A DNA stretch of 64,000 nt from positions 23,818,654 to 23,882,653 of the forward strand of contig OX359250.1 in NCBI GenBank assembly GCA_947179485.1. The letters run 5' to 3'. Below, in pieces: positions 13,301 through 25,600 of the stretch. Origin of the DNA: Allacma fusca (taxonomy: Eukaryota; Arthropoda; Collembola; Symphypleona; Sminthuridae). A program made the position numbers and the translations under genes. The notes beneath the pieces are model-generated. The model searched no databases, had not been told where the DNA came from, and saw nothing but the letters and a program-made list of their open reading frames with translations. Within the stretch, counting starts at the first letter, position 1. Every line of letters begins with the position of its first letter.

Positions 13301-15160
13301 AAACTGCAATTTGAAACTGCAATTTGAAACTGCAATTTGAAACTGCAATTTGAAACTGCAATTTGAAACTGCAATTCGAAACTGCAATTTGAAACTGCAA
13401 TTTGAAACTGCAATTTGAAACTGCAATTTGAAACTGCAATTCGAAACTTCAATTTGAAACTTCAATTTGAAACTGCAATTTGAAACTGCAATTTGAAACT
13501 GCAATTTGAAACTGCAATTTGAAACTGCAATTTGAAACTGCAATTTGAAACTGCAATTTGAAACTTCAATTTGAAACTTCAATTTGAAACTGCAATTTGA
13601 AACTGCAATTTGAAACTGCAATTTGAAACTTCAATTTGAAACTGCAATTTGAAACTGCAATTTGAAACTGCAATTTGAAACTGCAATTTGAAACTGCAAT
13701 TTGAAACTGCAATTTGAAACTGCAATTTGAAACTGCAATTTGAAACTGCAATTTGAAACTGCAATTTGAAACTGCAATTTGAAACTGCAATTTGAAACTG
13801 CAATTTGAAACTGCAATTTGAAACTGCAATTTGAAACTGCAATTTGAAACTGCAATTTGAAACTGCAATTTGAAACTGCAATTTGAAACTGCAATTTGAA
13901 ACTGCAATTTGAAAATGCAATTTGAAACTGCAATTTGAAACTGCAATTTGAAACTGCAATTTGAAACTGCAATTTGAAACTGCAATTTGAAACTGCAATT
14001 TGAAACTGCAATTTGAAACTGCAATTTGAAACTGCAATTTGAAACTGCAATTTGAAACTGCAATTTGAAACTGCAATTTGAAACTTCAATTTAAAACTGC
14101 AATTTGAAACTGCAATTTGAAAATGCAATTTGAAACTGCAATTTGAAACTGCAATTTGAAACTGCAATTTGAAACTGCAATTTGAAACTGCAATTTGAAA
14201 CTGCAATTTGAAACTGCAATTTGAAACTGCAATTTGAAACTTCAATTTGAAACTGCAATTTGAAACTGCAATCTGAAACTGCAATTTGAAACTGCAATTT
14301 GAAACTGCAATTTGAAACTGCAATTTGAAACTTCAATTTGAAACTGCAATTTGAAACTGCAATTTGAAACTGCAATTTGAAACTGCAATTTGAAACTGCA
14401 ATTTGAAACTGCAATTTGAAACTGCAATTTGAAACTGCAATTTGAAACTGCAATTTGAAACTGCAATTTGAAACTGCAATTTGAAACTGCAATTTGAAAC
14501 TGCAATTTGAAAATGCAATTTGAAACTGCAATTTGAAACTGCAATTTGAAACTGCAATTTGAAACTGCAATTTGAAACTTCAATTTGAAACTGCAATTTG
14601 AAACTGCAATTTGAAACTGCAATTTGAAACTGCAATTTGAAACTGCAATTTGAAACTGCAATTTGAAACTGCAATTTGAAACTGCAATTTGAAACTGCAA
14701 TTTGAAACTGCAATTTGAAACTGCAATTTGAAACTGCAATTTGAAACTTCAATTTGAAACTGCAATTTGAAACTGCAATTTGAAACTGCAATTTGAAAAT
14801 GCAATTTGAAACTGCAATTTGAAACTGCAATTTGAAACTGCAATTTGAAACTGCAATTTGAATCTGCAATTTGAAACTGCAATTTGAAACTGCAATTTGA
14901 AACTGCAATTTGAAACTGCAATTTGAAACTGCAATTTGAAACTTCAATTTGAAACTGCAATTTGAAACTGCAATTTGAAACTGCAATTTGAAACTGCAAT
15001 TTGAAACTGCAATTTGAAACTGCAATTTGAAACTGCAATTTGAAACTGCAATTTGAAACTGCAATTTGAAACTGCAATTTGAAACTGCAATTTGAAACTG
15101 CAATTTGAAACTGCAATTTGAAACTGCAATTTGAAACTGCAATTTGAAAATGCAATTTGA
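10400..15160. repeat. Degenerate higher-order repeat family marked by GAAAATGC and ATCTG units
   Basis: GAAAATGC units start at 10414, 10752, 11129, 11844, 12234, 12767, 13170, 13911, 14119, 14509, 14795 and 15146. Gaps are 338, 377, 715, 390, 533, 403, 741, 208, 390, 286 and 351 bp, clustering around 26-31 units or multiples. ATCTG junctions at 10905, 11555, 12023, 12946 and 14272 precede a GAAAATGC unit by 211-289 bp. The landmark order is conserved while unit number drifts, as expected of an older HOR eroded by whole-unit indels. All units stay in 13-bp phase. A lone GAATTTGC lies at 12481. Confidence 0.75.
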
Positions 15161-15259
15161 AACTGCAATTTGAAACTGCAATTTGAAACTGCAATTTGAA
15201 ACTGCAATTTGAAACTGCAATTTGAAACTGCAATTTGAAACTGCCATTTGAAACTGCAA

Positions 15260-16562
15260 TTTGAAACTGCAATCTCAAACTGCAATTTGAAACTGCAATT
15301 TGAAACTGCAATCTCAAACTGCAATTTGAAACTGCAATTTGAAACTGCAATTTGAAACTTCAATTTGAAACTGCAATTTGAAACTTCAATTTGAAACTGC
15401 AATTTGAAACTGCAATTTGAAACTGCAATTTGAAACTGCAATTTGAAACTGCAATTTGAAACTGCAATTTGAAACTGCAATTTGAAACTTCAATTTGAAA
15501 CTGCAATTTGAAACTTCAATTTGAAACTGCAATTTGAAACTGCAATTTGAAACTGCAATTTGAAACTTCAATTTGAAACTGCAATTTGAAACTTCAATTT
15601 GAAACTGCAATTTGAAACTGCAATTTGAAACTGCAATTTGAAACTGCAATTTGAAACTGCAATTTGAAACTGCAATTTGAAACTGCAATTTGAAACTGCA
15701 ATTTGAAACTGCAATTTGAAACTTCAATTTGAAACTGCAATTTGAAACTTTAATTTGAAACTGCAATTTGAAACTGAAATTTGAAAATGCAATTTGAAAC
15801 TGCAATTTGAAACTGCAATTTGAAACTGCAATTTGAAACTGCAATTTGAAACTGCAATTTGAAACTGCAATTTCAAACTGCAATTTGAAACTGCAATTTG
15901 AAACTGCAATTTGAAACTGCAATCTCAAACTGCAATTTGAAACTGCAATCTCAAACTGCAATTTGAAACTGCAATTTGAAACTGCAATTTGAAACTGCAA
16001 TCTCAAACTGCAATTTGAAACTGCAATTTGAAACTGCAATCTCAAACTGCAATTTGAAACTGCAATTTGAAACTGCAATCTCAAACTGCAATTTGAAACT
16101 GCAATTTGAAACTGCAATTTGAAACTGCAATTTGAAACTGCAATTTGAAACTTCAATTTGAAACTTCAATTTGAAACTGCAATTTGAAACTGCAATTTGA
16201 AACTGCAATTTGAAACTGCAATTTGAAACTGCAATTTGAAACTGCAATTTGAAACTGCAATTTGAAACTGCAATTTGAAACTGCAATTTGAAACTGCAAT
16301 TTGAAACTGCAATTTGAAACTGCAATTTGAAACTGCAATTTGAAACTGCAATTTGAAACTGCAATTTGAAACTGCAATTTGAAAATGCAATTTGAAACTG
16401 CAATTTGAAACTGCAATTTGAAACTGCAATTTGAAACTGCAATTTGAAACTGCAATTTGAAACTGCAATTTGAAACTGCAATTTGAAACTGCAATTTGAA
16501 ACTGCAATTTGAAACTGCAATTTGAAACTGCAATTTGAAACTGCAATTTGAAACTTCAATTT
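15260..16562. repeat. Array segment with AATCTC landmarks
   Basis: The two-base change across a unit junction (TTTG to TCTC) occurs near 15273 and 15312, then five times in 15923-16083 with spacings of 26, 52, 39 and 39 bp. The 39-bp spacing matches the 7.24-kb and 9.58-kb clusters and later ones near 17.5, 18.5, 20.0, 21.0, 22.2, 29.2 and 29.8 kb. I saw no copy of this landmark beyond 30 kb. The rest is G-form units with some T units. Confidence 0.8.
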
Positions 16563-16574
16563 GAATTACAATTT
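16563..16574. repeat. First shortened unit (12 bp, GAATTACAATTT)
   Basis: The phase of unit starts changes from 1 to 0 modulo 13 here. It is the only length change I find between 1 and 44914. The same 12-bp unit recurs at 44915 and then 33 times after 53.9 kb, so it is a specific variant and not a random base loss. Confidence 0.93.
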
Positions 16575-16779
16575 GAAACTGCAATTTGAAACTGCAATTT
16601 GAAACTGCAATTTGAAACTGCAATTTGAAACTTCAATTTGAAATTTCAATTTGAAACTGTAATTTGAAACTGCAATTTGAAACTGCAATTTGAAACTGCA
16701 ATTTGAAACTGCAATTTGAAACTGCAATTTGAAACTGCAATTTGAAACTTCAATTTGAAACTTCAATTTGAAACTTCAA

Positions 16780-19030
16780 TTTTAAACTTCAATTTGAAAC
16801 TGCAATTTGAAACTGCAATTTGAAACTGCAATTTGAAACTGCAATTTGAAACTGCAATTTGAAACTTCAATTTGAAACTTCAATTTTAAACTGCAATTTG
16901 AAACTGCAATTTGAAACTTCAATTTGAAACTTCAATTTGAAACTTCAATTTGAAACTGCAATTAGAAACTGCAATTAGAAACTTCAATTTGAAACTGCAA
17001 TTTGAAACTGCAATTTGAAACTGCAATTTGAAACTGCAATTTGAAACTGCAATTTAAAACTGCAATTAGAAACTGCAATTAGAAACTTCAATTTGAAACT
17101 GCAATTTGAAACTGCAATTTGAAACTGCAATTTGAAACTGCAATTTGAAACTTCAATTTGAAACTGCAATTTGAAACTTCAATTTGAAACTTCAATTTGA
17201 AACTGCAATTTGAAACTTCAATTTGAAACTTCAATTTGAAACTGCAATTTGAAACTGCAATTTGAAACTGCAATTTGAAACTGCAATTTGAAACTGCAAT
17301 TTGAAACTGCAATTTGAAACTGCAATTTGAAACTGCAATTTGAAACTGCAATTTGAAAATGCAATTTGAAACTGCAATTTGAAACTGCAATTTGAAACTG
17401 CAATTTGAAACTGCAATTTGAAACTGCAATTTGAAACTGCAATTTGAAACTGCAATTTGAAACTGCAATTTGAAACTGCAATTTGAAACTGCAATCTCAA
17501 ACTGCAATTTGAAACTGCAATTTGAAACTGCAATCTCAAACTGCAATTTGAAACTGCAATTTGAAACTGCAATTTGAAACTGCAATTTGAAACTGCAATT
17601 TGAAACTGCAATTTGAAACTGCAATTTGAAACTGCAATTTGAAACTGCAATTTGAAACTGCAATTTGAAACTGCAATTTGAAACTGCAATTTGAAACTGC
17701 AATTTGAAACTGCAATTTGAAACTTCAATTTGAAACTTCAATTTGAAACTGCAATTTGAAACTGCAATTTGAAACTGCAATTTGAAACTGCAATTTGAAA
17801 CTGCAATTTGAAACTTCAATTTGAAACTTCAATTTGAAACTTCAATTTTAAACTTCAATTTGAAACTGCAATTTGAAACTGCAATTTGAAACTGCAATTT
17901 GAAACTGCAATTTGAAACTGCAATTTGAAACTTCAATTTGAAACTTCAATTTTAAACTGCAATTTGAAACTGCAATTTGAAACTTCAATTTGAAACTTCA
18001 ATTTGAAACTTCAATTTGAAACTTCAATTTGAAACTGCAATTTGAAACTGCAATTTGAAACTGCAATTTGAAACTTCAATTTGAAACTGCAATTTGAAAC
18101 TGCAATTTGAAACTGCAATTTGAAACTGCAATTTAAAACTGCAATTTGAAACTGCAATTTGAAACTGCAATTTAAAACTGCAATTTGAAACTGCAATTTG
18201 AAACTGCAATTTGAAACTGCAATTTGAAACTTCAATTTGAAACTTCAATTTGAAACTGCAATTTGAAACTGCAATTTGAAACTGCAATTTGAAACTGCAA
18301 TTTGAAACTGCAATTTGAAACTGCAATTTGAAAATGCAATTTGAAACTGCAATTTGAAACTGCAATTTGAAACTGCAATTTGAAACTGCAATTTGAAACC
18401 GCAATTTGAAACTGCAATTTGAAACTGCAATTTGAAAATGCAATTTGAAACTGCAATTTGAAACTGCAATCTCAAACTGCAATTTGAAACTGCAATTTGA
18501 AACTGCAATCTCAAACTGCAATTTGAAACTGCAATTTGAAACTGCAATTTGAAACTGCAATTTGAAACTGCAATTTGAAACTGCAATTTGAAACTGCAAT
18601 TTGAAACTTCAATTTGAAACTGCAATTTGAAACTGCAATTTGAAACTGCAATTTGAAACTGCAATTTGAAACTGCAATTTGAAACTGCAATTTGAAACTG
18701 CAATTTGAAACTGCAATTTGAAACTGCAATTTGAAACTGCAATTTGAAACTGCAATTTGAAACTGCAATTTGAAACTGCAATTTGAAAATGCAATTTGAA
18801 ACTGCAATTTGAAACTGCAATTTGAAACTGCAATTTGAAACTGCAATTTGAAACTGCAATTTGAAACTGCAATTTGAAACTTCAATTTGAAATTTCAATT
18901 TGAAACTGCAATTTGAAACTGCAATTTGAAACTGCAATTTGAAACTGCAATTTGAAACTTCAATTTGAAATTTCAATTTGAAACTTCAATTTGAAACTGC
19001 AATTTGAAACTTCAATTTAAAACTTCAATT
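16780..19030. repeat. Mosaic of partial higher-order copies
   Basis: Pieces of the blocks to the right appear here in incomplete form: TAAACTTC units near 16.78 and 17.85 kb, AATTA pairs starting at 16965 and 17069 (104 bp apart), AATCTC pairs near 17.49/17.53 and 18.47/18.51 kb, and GAAAATGC near 17.36, 18.33, 18.43 and 18.79 kb. Order is similar to the 1001/1209-bp HOR but spacing differs, so I treat it as diverged or recombined copies. No non-satellite sequence is present. Confidence 0.7.
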
Positions 19031-22000
19031 TTAAACTGCAATTTGAAACTGCAATTTGAAACTTCAATTTGAAACTTTAATTTGAAACTTCAATTTGAAA
19101 CTGCAATTTGAAACTGCAATTTGAAACTGCAATTTGAAACTGCAATTTGAAACTGCAATTTGAAACTTCAATTTGAAACTTCAATTTTAAACTGCAATTT
19201 GAAACTGCAATTTGAAACTTCAATTTGAAACTTCAATTTGAAACTTCAATTTGAAACTGCAATTTGAAACTGCAATTTGAAACTGCAATTTGAAACTTCA
19301 ATTTGAAACTGCAATTTGAAACTGCAATTTGAAACTGCAATTTGAAACTGCAATTTGAAACTGCAATTTGAAACTGCAATTTGAAACTTCAATTTGAAAC
19401 TGCAATTTGAAACTGCAATTTGAAACTGCAATTTAAAACTGCAATTAGAAACTGCAATTAGAAACTTCAATTTGAAACTGCAATTTGAAACTGCAATTTG
19501 AAACTGCAATTTGAAACTGCAATTTGAAACTTCAATTTGAAACTGCAATTTGAAACTTCAATTTGAAACTGCAATTTGAAACTTCAATTTTAAACTTCAA
19601 TTTGAAACTGCAATTTGAAACTGCAATTTGAAACTGCAATTTGAAACTTCAATTTGAAACTTCAATTTGAAACTGCAATTTGAAACTGCAATTTGAAACT
19701 GCAATTTGAAACTGCAATTTGAAACTGCAATTTGAAACTGCAATTTGAAACTTCAATTTGAAACTGCAATTTGAAACTGCAATTTGAAACTGCAATTTGA
19801 AACTGCAATTTGAAACTGCAATTTGAAACTGCAATTTGAAAATGCAATTTGAAACTGCAATTTGAAACTGCAATTTGAAACTGCAATTTGAAACTGCAAT
19901 TTGAAACTGCAATTTGAAACTGCAATTTGAAACTGCAGTTTGAAACTGCAATTTGAAACTGCAATCTCAAACTGCAATTTGAAACTGCAATTTGAAACTG
20001 CAATCTCAAACTGCAATTTGAAACTGCAATTTGAAACTGCAATTTGAAACTGCAATTTGAAACTTCAATTTGAAACTTTAATTTGAAACTTCAATTTGAA
20101 ACTGCAATTTGAAACTGCAATTTGAAACTGCAATTTGAAACTGCAATTTGAAACTGCAATTTGAAACTTCAATTTGAAACTTCAATTTTAAACTGCAATT
20201 TGAAACTGCAATTTGAAACTTCAATTTGAAACTTCAATTTGAAACTTCAATTTGAAACTGCAATTTGAAACTGCAATTTGAAACTGCAATTTGAAACTTC
20301 AATTTGAAACTGCAATTTGAAACTGCAATTTGAAACTGCAATTTGAAACTGCAATTTGAAACTGCAATTTGAAACTGCAATTTGAAACTTCAATTTGAAA
20401 CTGCAATTTGAAACTGCAATTTGAAACTGCAATTTAAAACTGCAATTAGAAACTGCAATTAGAAACTTCAATTTGAAACTGCAATTTGAAACTGCAATTT
20501 GAAACTGCAATTTGAAACTGCAATTTGAAACTTCAATTTGAAACTGCAATTTGAAACTTCAATTTGAAACTGCAATTTGAAACTTCAATTTTAAACTTCA
20601 ATTTGAAACTGCAATTTGAAACTGCAATTTGAAACTGCAATTTGAAACTTCAATTTGAAACTTCAATTTGAAACTGCAATTTGAAACTGCAATTTGAAAC
20701 TGCAATTTGAAACTGCAATTTGAAACTGCAATTTGAAACTGCAATTTGAAACTTCAATTTGAAACTGCAATTTGAAACTGCAATTTGAAACTGCAATTTG
20801 AAACTGCAATTTGAAACTGCAATTTGAAACTGCAATTTGAAAATGCAATTTGAAACTGCAATTTGAAACTGCAATTTGAAACTGCAATTTGAAACTGCAA
20901 TTTGAAACTGCAATTTGAAACTGCAATTTGAAACTGCAGTTTGAAACTGCAATTTGAAACTGCAATCTCAAACTGCAATTTGAAACTGCAATTTGAAACT
21001 GCAATCTCAAACTGCAATTTGAAACTGCAATTTGAAACTGCAATTTGAAACTGCAATTTGAAACTGCAATTTGAAACTGCAATTTGAAACTGCAATTTGA
21101 AACTGCAATTTGAAACTGCAATTTGAAACTGCAATTTGAAACTGCAATTTGAAACTGCAATTTGAAACTTCAATTTGAAATTTCAATTTGAAACTTCAAT
21201 TTGAAACTGCAATTTGAAACTTCAATTTAAAACTTCAATTTTAAACTGCAATTTGAAACTGCAATTTGAAACTTCAATTTGAAACTTTAATTTGAAACTT
21301 CAATTTGAAACTGCAATTTGAAACTGCAATTTGAAACTGCAATTTGAAACTGCAATTTGAAACTGCAATTTGAAACTTCAATTTGAAACTTCAATTTTAA
21401 ACTGCAATTTGAAACTGCAATTTGAAACTTCAATTTGAAACTTCAATTTGAAACTTCAATTTGAAACTGCAATTTGAAACTGCAATTTGAAACTGCAATT
21501 TGAAACTTCAATTTGAAACTGCAATTTGAAACTGCAATTTGAAACTGCAATTTGAAACTGCAATTTGAAACTGCAATTTGAAACTGCAATTTGAAACTTC
21601 AATTTGAAACTGCAATTTGAAACTGCAATTTGAAACTGCAATTTAAAACTGCAATTAGAAACTGCAATTAGAAACTTCAATTTGAAACTGCAATTTGAAA
21701 CTGCAATTTGAAACTGCAATTTGAAACTGCAATTTGAAACTTCAATTTGAAACTGCAATTTGAAACTTCAATTTGAAACTGCAATTTGAAACTTCAATTT
21801 TAAACTTCAATTTGAAACTGCAATTTGAAACTGCAATTTGAAACTGCAATTTGAAACTTCAATTTGAAACTTCAATTTGAAACTGCAATTTGAAACTGCA
21901 ATTTGAAACTGCAATTTGAAACTGCAATTTGAAACTGCAATTTGAAACTGCAATTTGAAACTTCAATTTGAAACTGCAATTTGAAACTGCAATTTGAAAC

Positions 22001-22400
22001 TGCAATTTGAAACTGCAATTTGAAACTGCAATTTGAAACTGCAATTTGAAAATGCAATTTGAAACTGCAATTTGAAACTGCAATTTGAAACTGCAATTTG
22101 AAACTGCAATTTGAAACTGCAATTTGAAACTGCAATTTGAAACTGCAGTTTGAAACTGCAATTTGAAACTGCAATCTCAAACTGCAATTTGAAACTGCAA
22201 TTTGAAACTGCAATCTCAAACTGCAATTTGAAACTGCAATTTGAAACTGCAATTTGAAACTGCAATTTGAAACTGCAATTTGAAACTGCAATTTGAAACT
22301 GCAATTTGAAACTGCAATTTGAAACTGCAATTTGAAACTGCAATTTGAAACTGCAATTTGAAACTGCAATTTGAAACTTCAATTTGAAACTTCAATTTGA
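19031..22400. repeat. Triplicated higher-order repeat, 1001 and 1209 bp (77 and 93 units)
   Basis: Independent landmarks repeat twice with the same two offsets. A GAAACTTTAA unit starts at 19071, 20072 and 21281. The paired AATTA marker is at 19448, 20449 and 21658. A GAAACTGCAGTTT unit, which creates a PstI site, has CTGCAG at 19933, 20934 and 22143. Each series has gaps of 1001 then 1209 bp. The TAAACTGC unit after 19030 recurs 2210 bp later. Copy 2 therefore carries 16 extra units, mostly a longer G-form run near 21.05-21.17 kb. Copies look nearly identical apart from this, so the amplification is probably recent. Confidence 0.9.
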
Positions 22401-22699
22401 AACTGCAATTTGAAACTGCAATTTGAAACTGCAATTTGAAACTGCAATTTGAAACTGCAATTTGAAAATGCAATTTGAAACTGCGATTTGAAACTGCAAT
22501 TTGAAACTGCAATTTGAAACTGCAATTTGAAACTGCAATTTCAAACTGCAATTTGAAACTTCAATTTGAAACTGCAATTTGAAACTGCAATTTGAAACTG
22601 CAATTTGAAACTTCAATTTGAAACTGCAATTTGAAACTTCAATTTGAAACTGCAATTTGAAACTGCAATTTGAAAATGCAATTTGAAACTGCAATTTGA

Positions 22700-25600
22700 A
22701 ACTGCAATTTGAAACTGCAATTTGAAACTGCAATTTGAAACTGCAATTTGAAACTGCAATTTAAAACTGCAATTAGAAACTGCAATTAGAAACTTCAATT
22801 TGAAACTGCAATTTGAAACTGCAATTTGAAACTGCAATTTGAAACTGCAATTTGAAACTTCAATTTGAAACTGCAACTTGAAACTGCAATTTGAAACTTC
22901 AATTTGAAACTGCAATTTGAAACTGCAATTTGAAACTGCAATTTAAAACTGCAATTAGAAACTGCAATTAGAAACTTCAATTTGAAACTGCAATTTGAAA
23001 CTGCAATTTGAAACTGCAATTTGAAACTGCAATTTGAAACTTCAATTTGAAACTGCAATTTGAAACTTCAATTTGAAACTTCAATTTGAAACTGCAATTT
23101 GAAACTTCAATTTGAAACTTCAATTTGAAACTGCAATTTGAAACTGCAATTTGAAACTGCAATTTGAAACTGCAATTTGAAACTGCAATTTGAAACTGCA
23201 ATTTGAAACTGCAATTTGAAACTTCAATTTGAAACTGCAATTTGAAACTGCAATTTGAAACTGCAATTTGAAACTGCAATTTGAAACTGCAATTTGAAAC
23301 TGCAATTTGAAAATGCAATTTGAAACTGCAATTTGAAACTGCAATTTGAAACTGCAATTTGAAACTGCAATTTGAAACCGCAATTTGAAACTGCAATTTG
23401 AAACTGCAATTTGAAAATGCAATTTGAAACTGCAATTTGAAACTGCAATTTGAAACTGCAATTTGAAACTGCAATTTGAAACTTCAATTTGAAACTGCAA
23501 TTTGAAACTGCAATCTGAAACTGCAATTTGAAACTGCAATTTGAAACTGCAATTTGAAACTTCAATTTGAAACTGCAACTTGAAACTGCAATTTGAAACT
23601 TCAATTTGAAACTGCAATTTGAAACTGCAATTTGAAACTGCAATTTAAAACTGCAATTAGAAACTGCAATTAGAAACTTCAATTTGAAACTGCAATTTGA
23701 AACTGCAATTTGAAACTGCAATTTGAAACTGCAATTTGAAACTTCAATTTGAAACTGCAATTTGAAACTTCAATTTGAAACTTCAATTTGAAACTGCAAT
23801 TTGAAACTTCAATTTGAAACTTCAATTTGAAACTGCAATTTGAAACTGCAATTTGAAACTGCAATTTGAAACTGCAATTTGAAACTGCAATTTGAAACTG
23901 CAATTTGAAACTGCAATTTGAAACTTCAATTTGAAACTGCAATTTGAAACTGCAATTTGAAACTGCAATTTGAAACTGCAATTTGAAACTGCAATTTGAA
24001 ACTGCAATTTGAAAATGCAATTTGAAACTGCAATTTGAAACTGCAATTTGAAACTGCAATTTGAAACTGCAATTTGAAACCGCAATTTGAAACTGCAATT
24101 TGAAACTGCAATTTGAAAATGCAATTTGAAACTGCAATTTGAAACTGCAATTTGAAACTGCAATTTGAAACTGCAATTTGAAACTTCAATTTGAAACTGC
24201 AATTTGAAACTGCAATCTGAAACTGCAATTTGAAACTGCAATTTGAAACTGCAATTTGAAACTTCAATTTGAAACTGCAATTTGAAACTGCAATTTGAAA
24301 CTGCAATTTGAAACTGCAATTTGAAACTGCAATTTGAAACTGCAATTTGAAACTGCAATTTGAAACTGCAATTTGAAACTGCAATTTGAAACTGCAATTT
24401 GAAACTGCGATTTGAAACTGCAATTTGAAACTGCAATTTGAAACTGCAATTTGAAACTGCAATTTGAAACTGCAATTTGAAACTTCAATTTGAAACTGCA
24501 ATTTGAAACTGCAATTTGAAACTGCAATTTGAAACTTCAATTTGAAACTGCAATTTGAAACTTCAATTTGAAACTGCAATTTGAAACTGCAATTTGAAAA
24601 TGCAATTTGAAACTGCAATTTGAAACTGCAATTTGAAACTGCAATTTGAAACTGCAATTTGAAACTGCAATTTGAAACTGCAATTTAAAACTGCAATTAG
24701 AAACTGCAATTAGAAACTTCAATTTGAAACTGCAATTTGAAACTGCAATTTGAAACTGCAATTTGAAACTTCAATTTGAAACTTCAATTTGAAACTGCAA
24801 TTTGAAACTTCAATTTGAAACTTCAATTTGAAACTGCAACTTGAAACTGCAATTTGAAACTGCAATTTGAAACTGCAATCTGAAACTGCAATTTGAAACT
24901 GCAATTTGAAACTGCAATTTGAAACTTCAATTTGAAACTGCAATTTGAAACTGCAATTTGAAACTGCAATTTGAAACTGCAATTTGAAACTGCAATTTGA
25001 AACTGCAATTTGAAACTGCAATTTGAAACTGCAATTTGAAACTGCAATTTGAAACTGCAATTTGAAACTGCGATTTGAAACTGCAATTTGAAACTGCAAT
25101 TTGAAACTGCAATTTGAAACTGCAATTTGAAACTGCAATTTGAAACTTCAATTTGAAACTGCAATTTGAAACTGCAATTTGAAACTGCAATTTGAAACTT
25201 CAATTTGAAACTGCAATTTGAAACTTCAATTTGAAACTGCAATTTGAAACTGCAATTTGAAAATGCAATTTGAAACTGCAATTTGAAACTGCAATTTGAA
25301 ACTGCAATTTGAAACTGCAATTTGAAACTGCAATTTGAAACTGCAATTTAAAACTGCAATTAGAAACTGCAATTAGAAACTTCAATTTGAAACTGCAATT
25401 TGAAACTGCAATTTGAAACTTCAATTTGAAACTGCAATTTGAAACTGCAATTTGAAACTGCAATTTGAAACTTCAATTTGAAACTGCAATTTGAAACTTC
25501 AATTTGAAACTGCAATTTGAAACTGCAATTTGAAACTGCAATTTGAAACTGCAATTTGAAACTGCAATTTGAAACTGCAATTTGAAACTGCAATTTGAAA

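Larger units (their letters stand above)
1..16562. repeat. Phase-perfect block of 1,274 units
   Basis: Unit starts fall at position 1 modulo 13 from the first base to 16562. I checked this at landmarks including 287, 3446, 6930, 10414 and 15146. No unit of another length was seen, although substitutions are common. Compensating indels cannot be strictly excluded by eye, but none was noticed. Base substitution and whole-unit gain or loss therefore dominate here. Confidence 0.9.
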
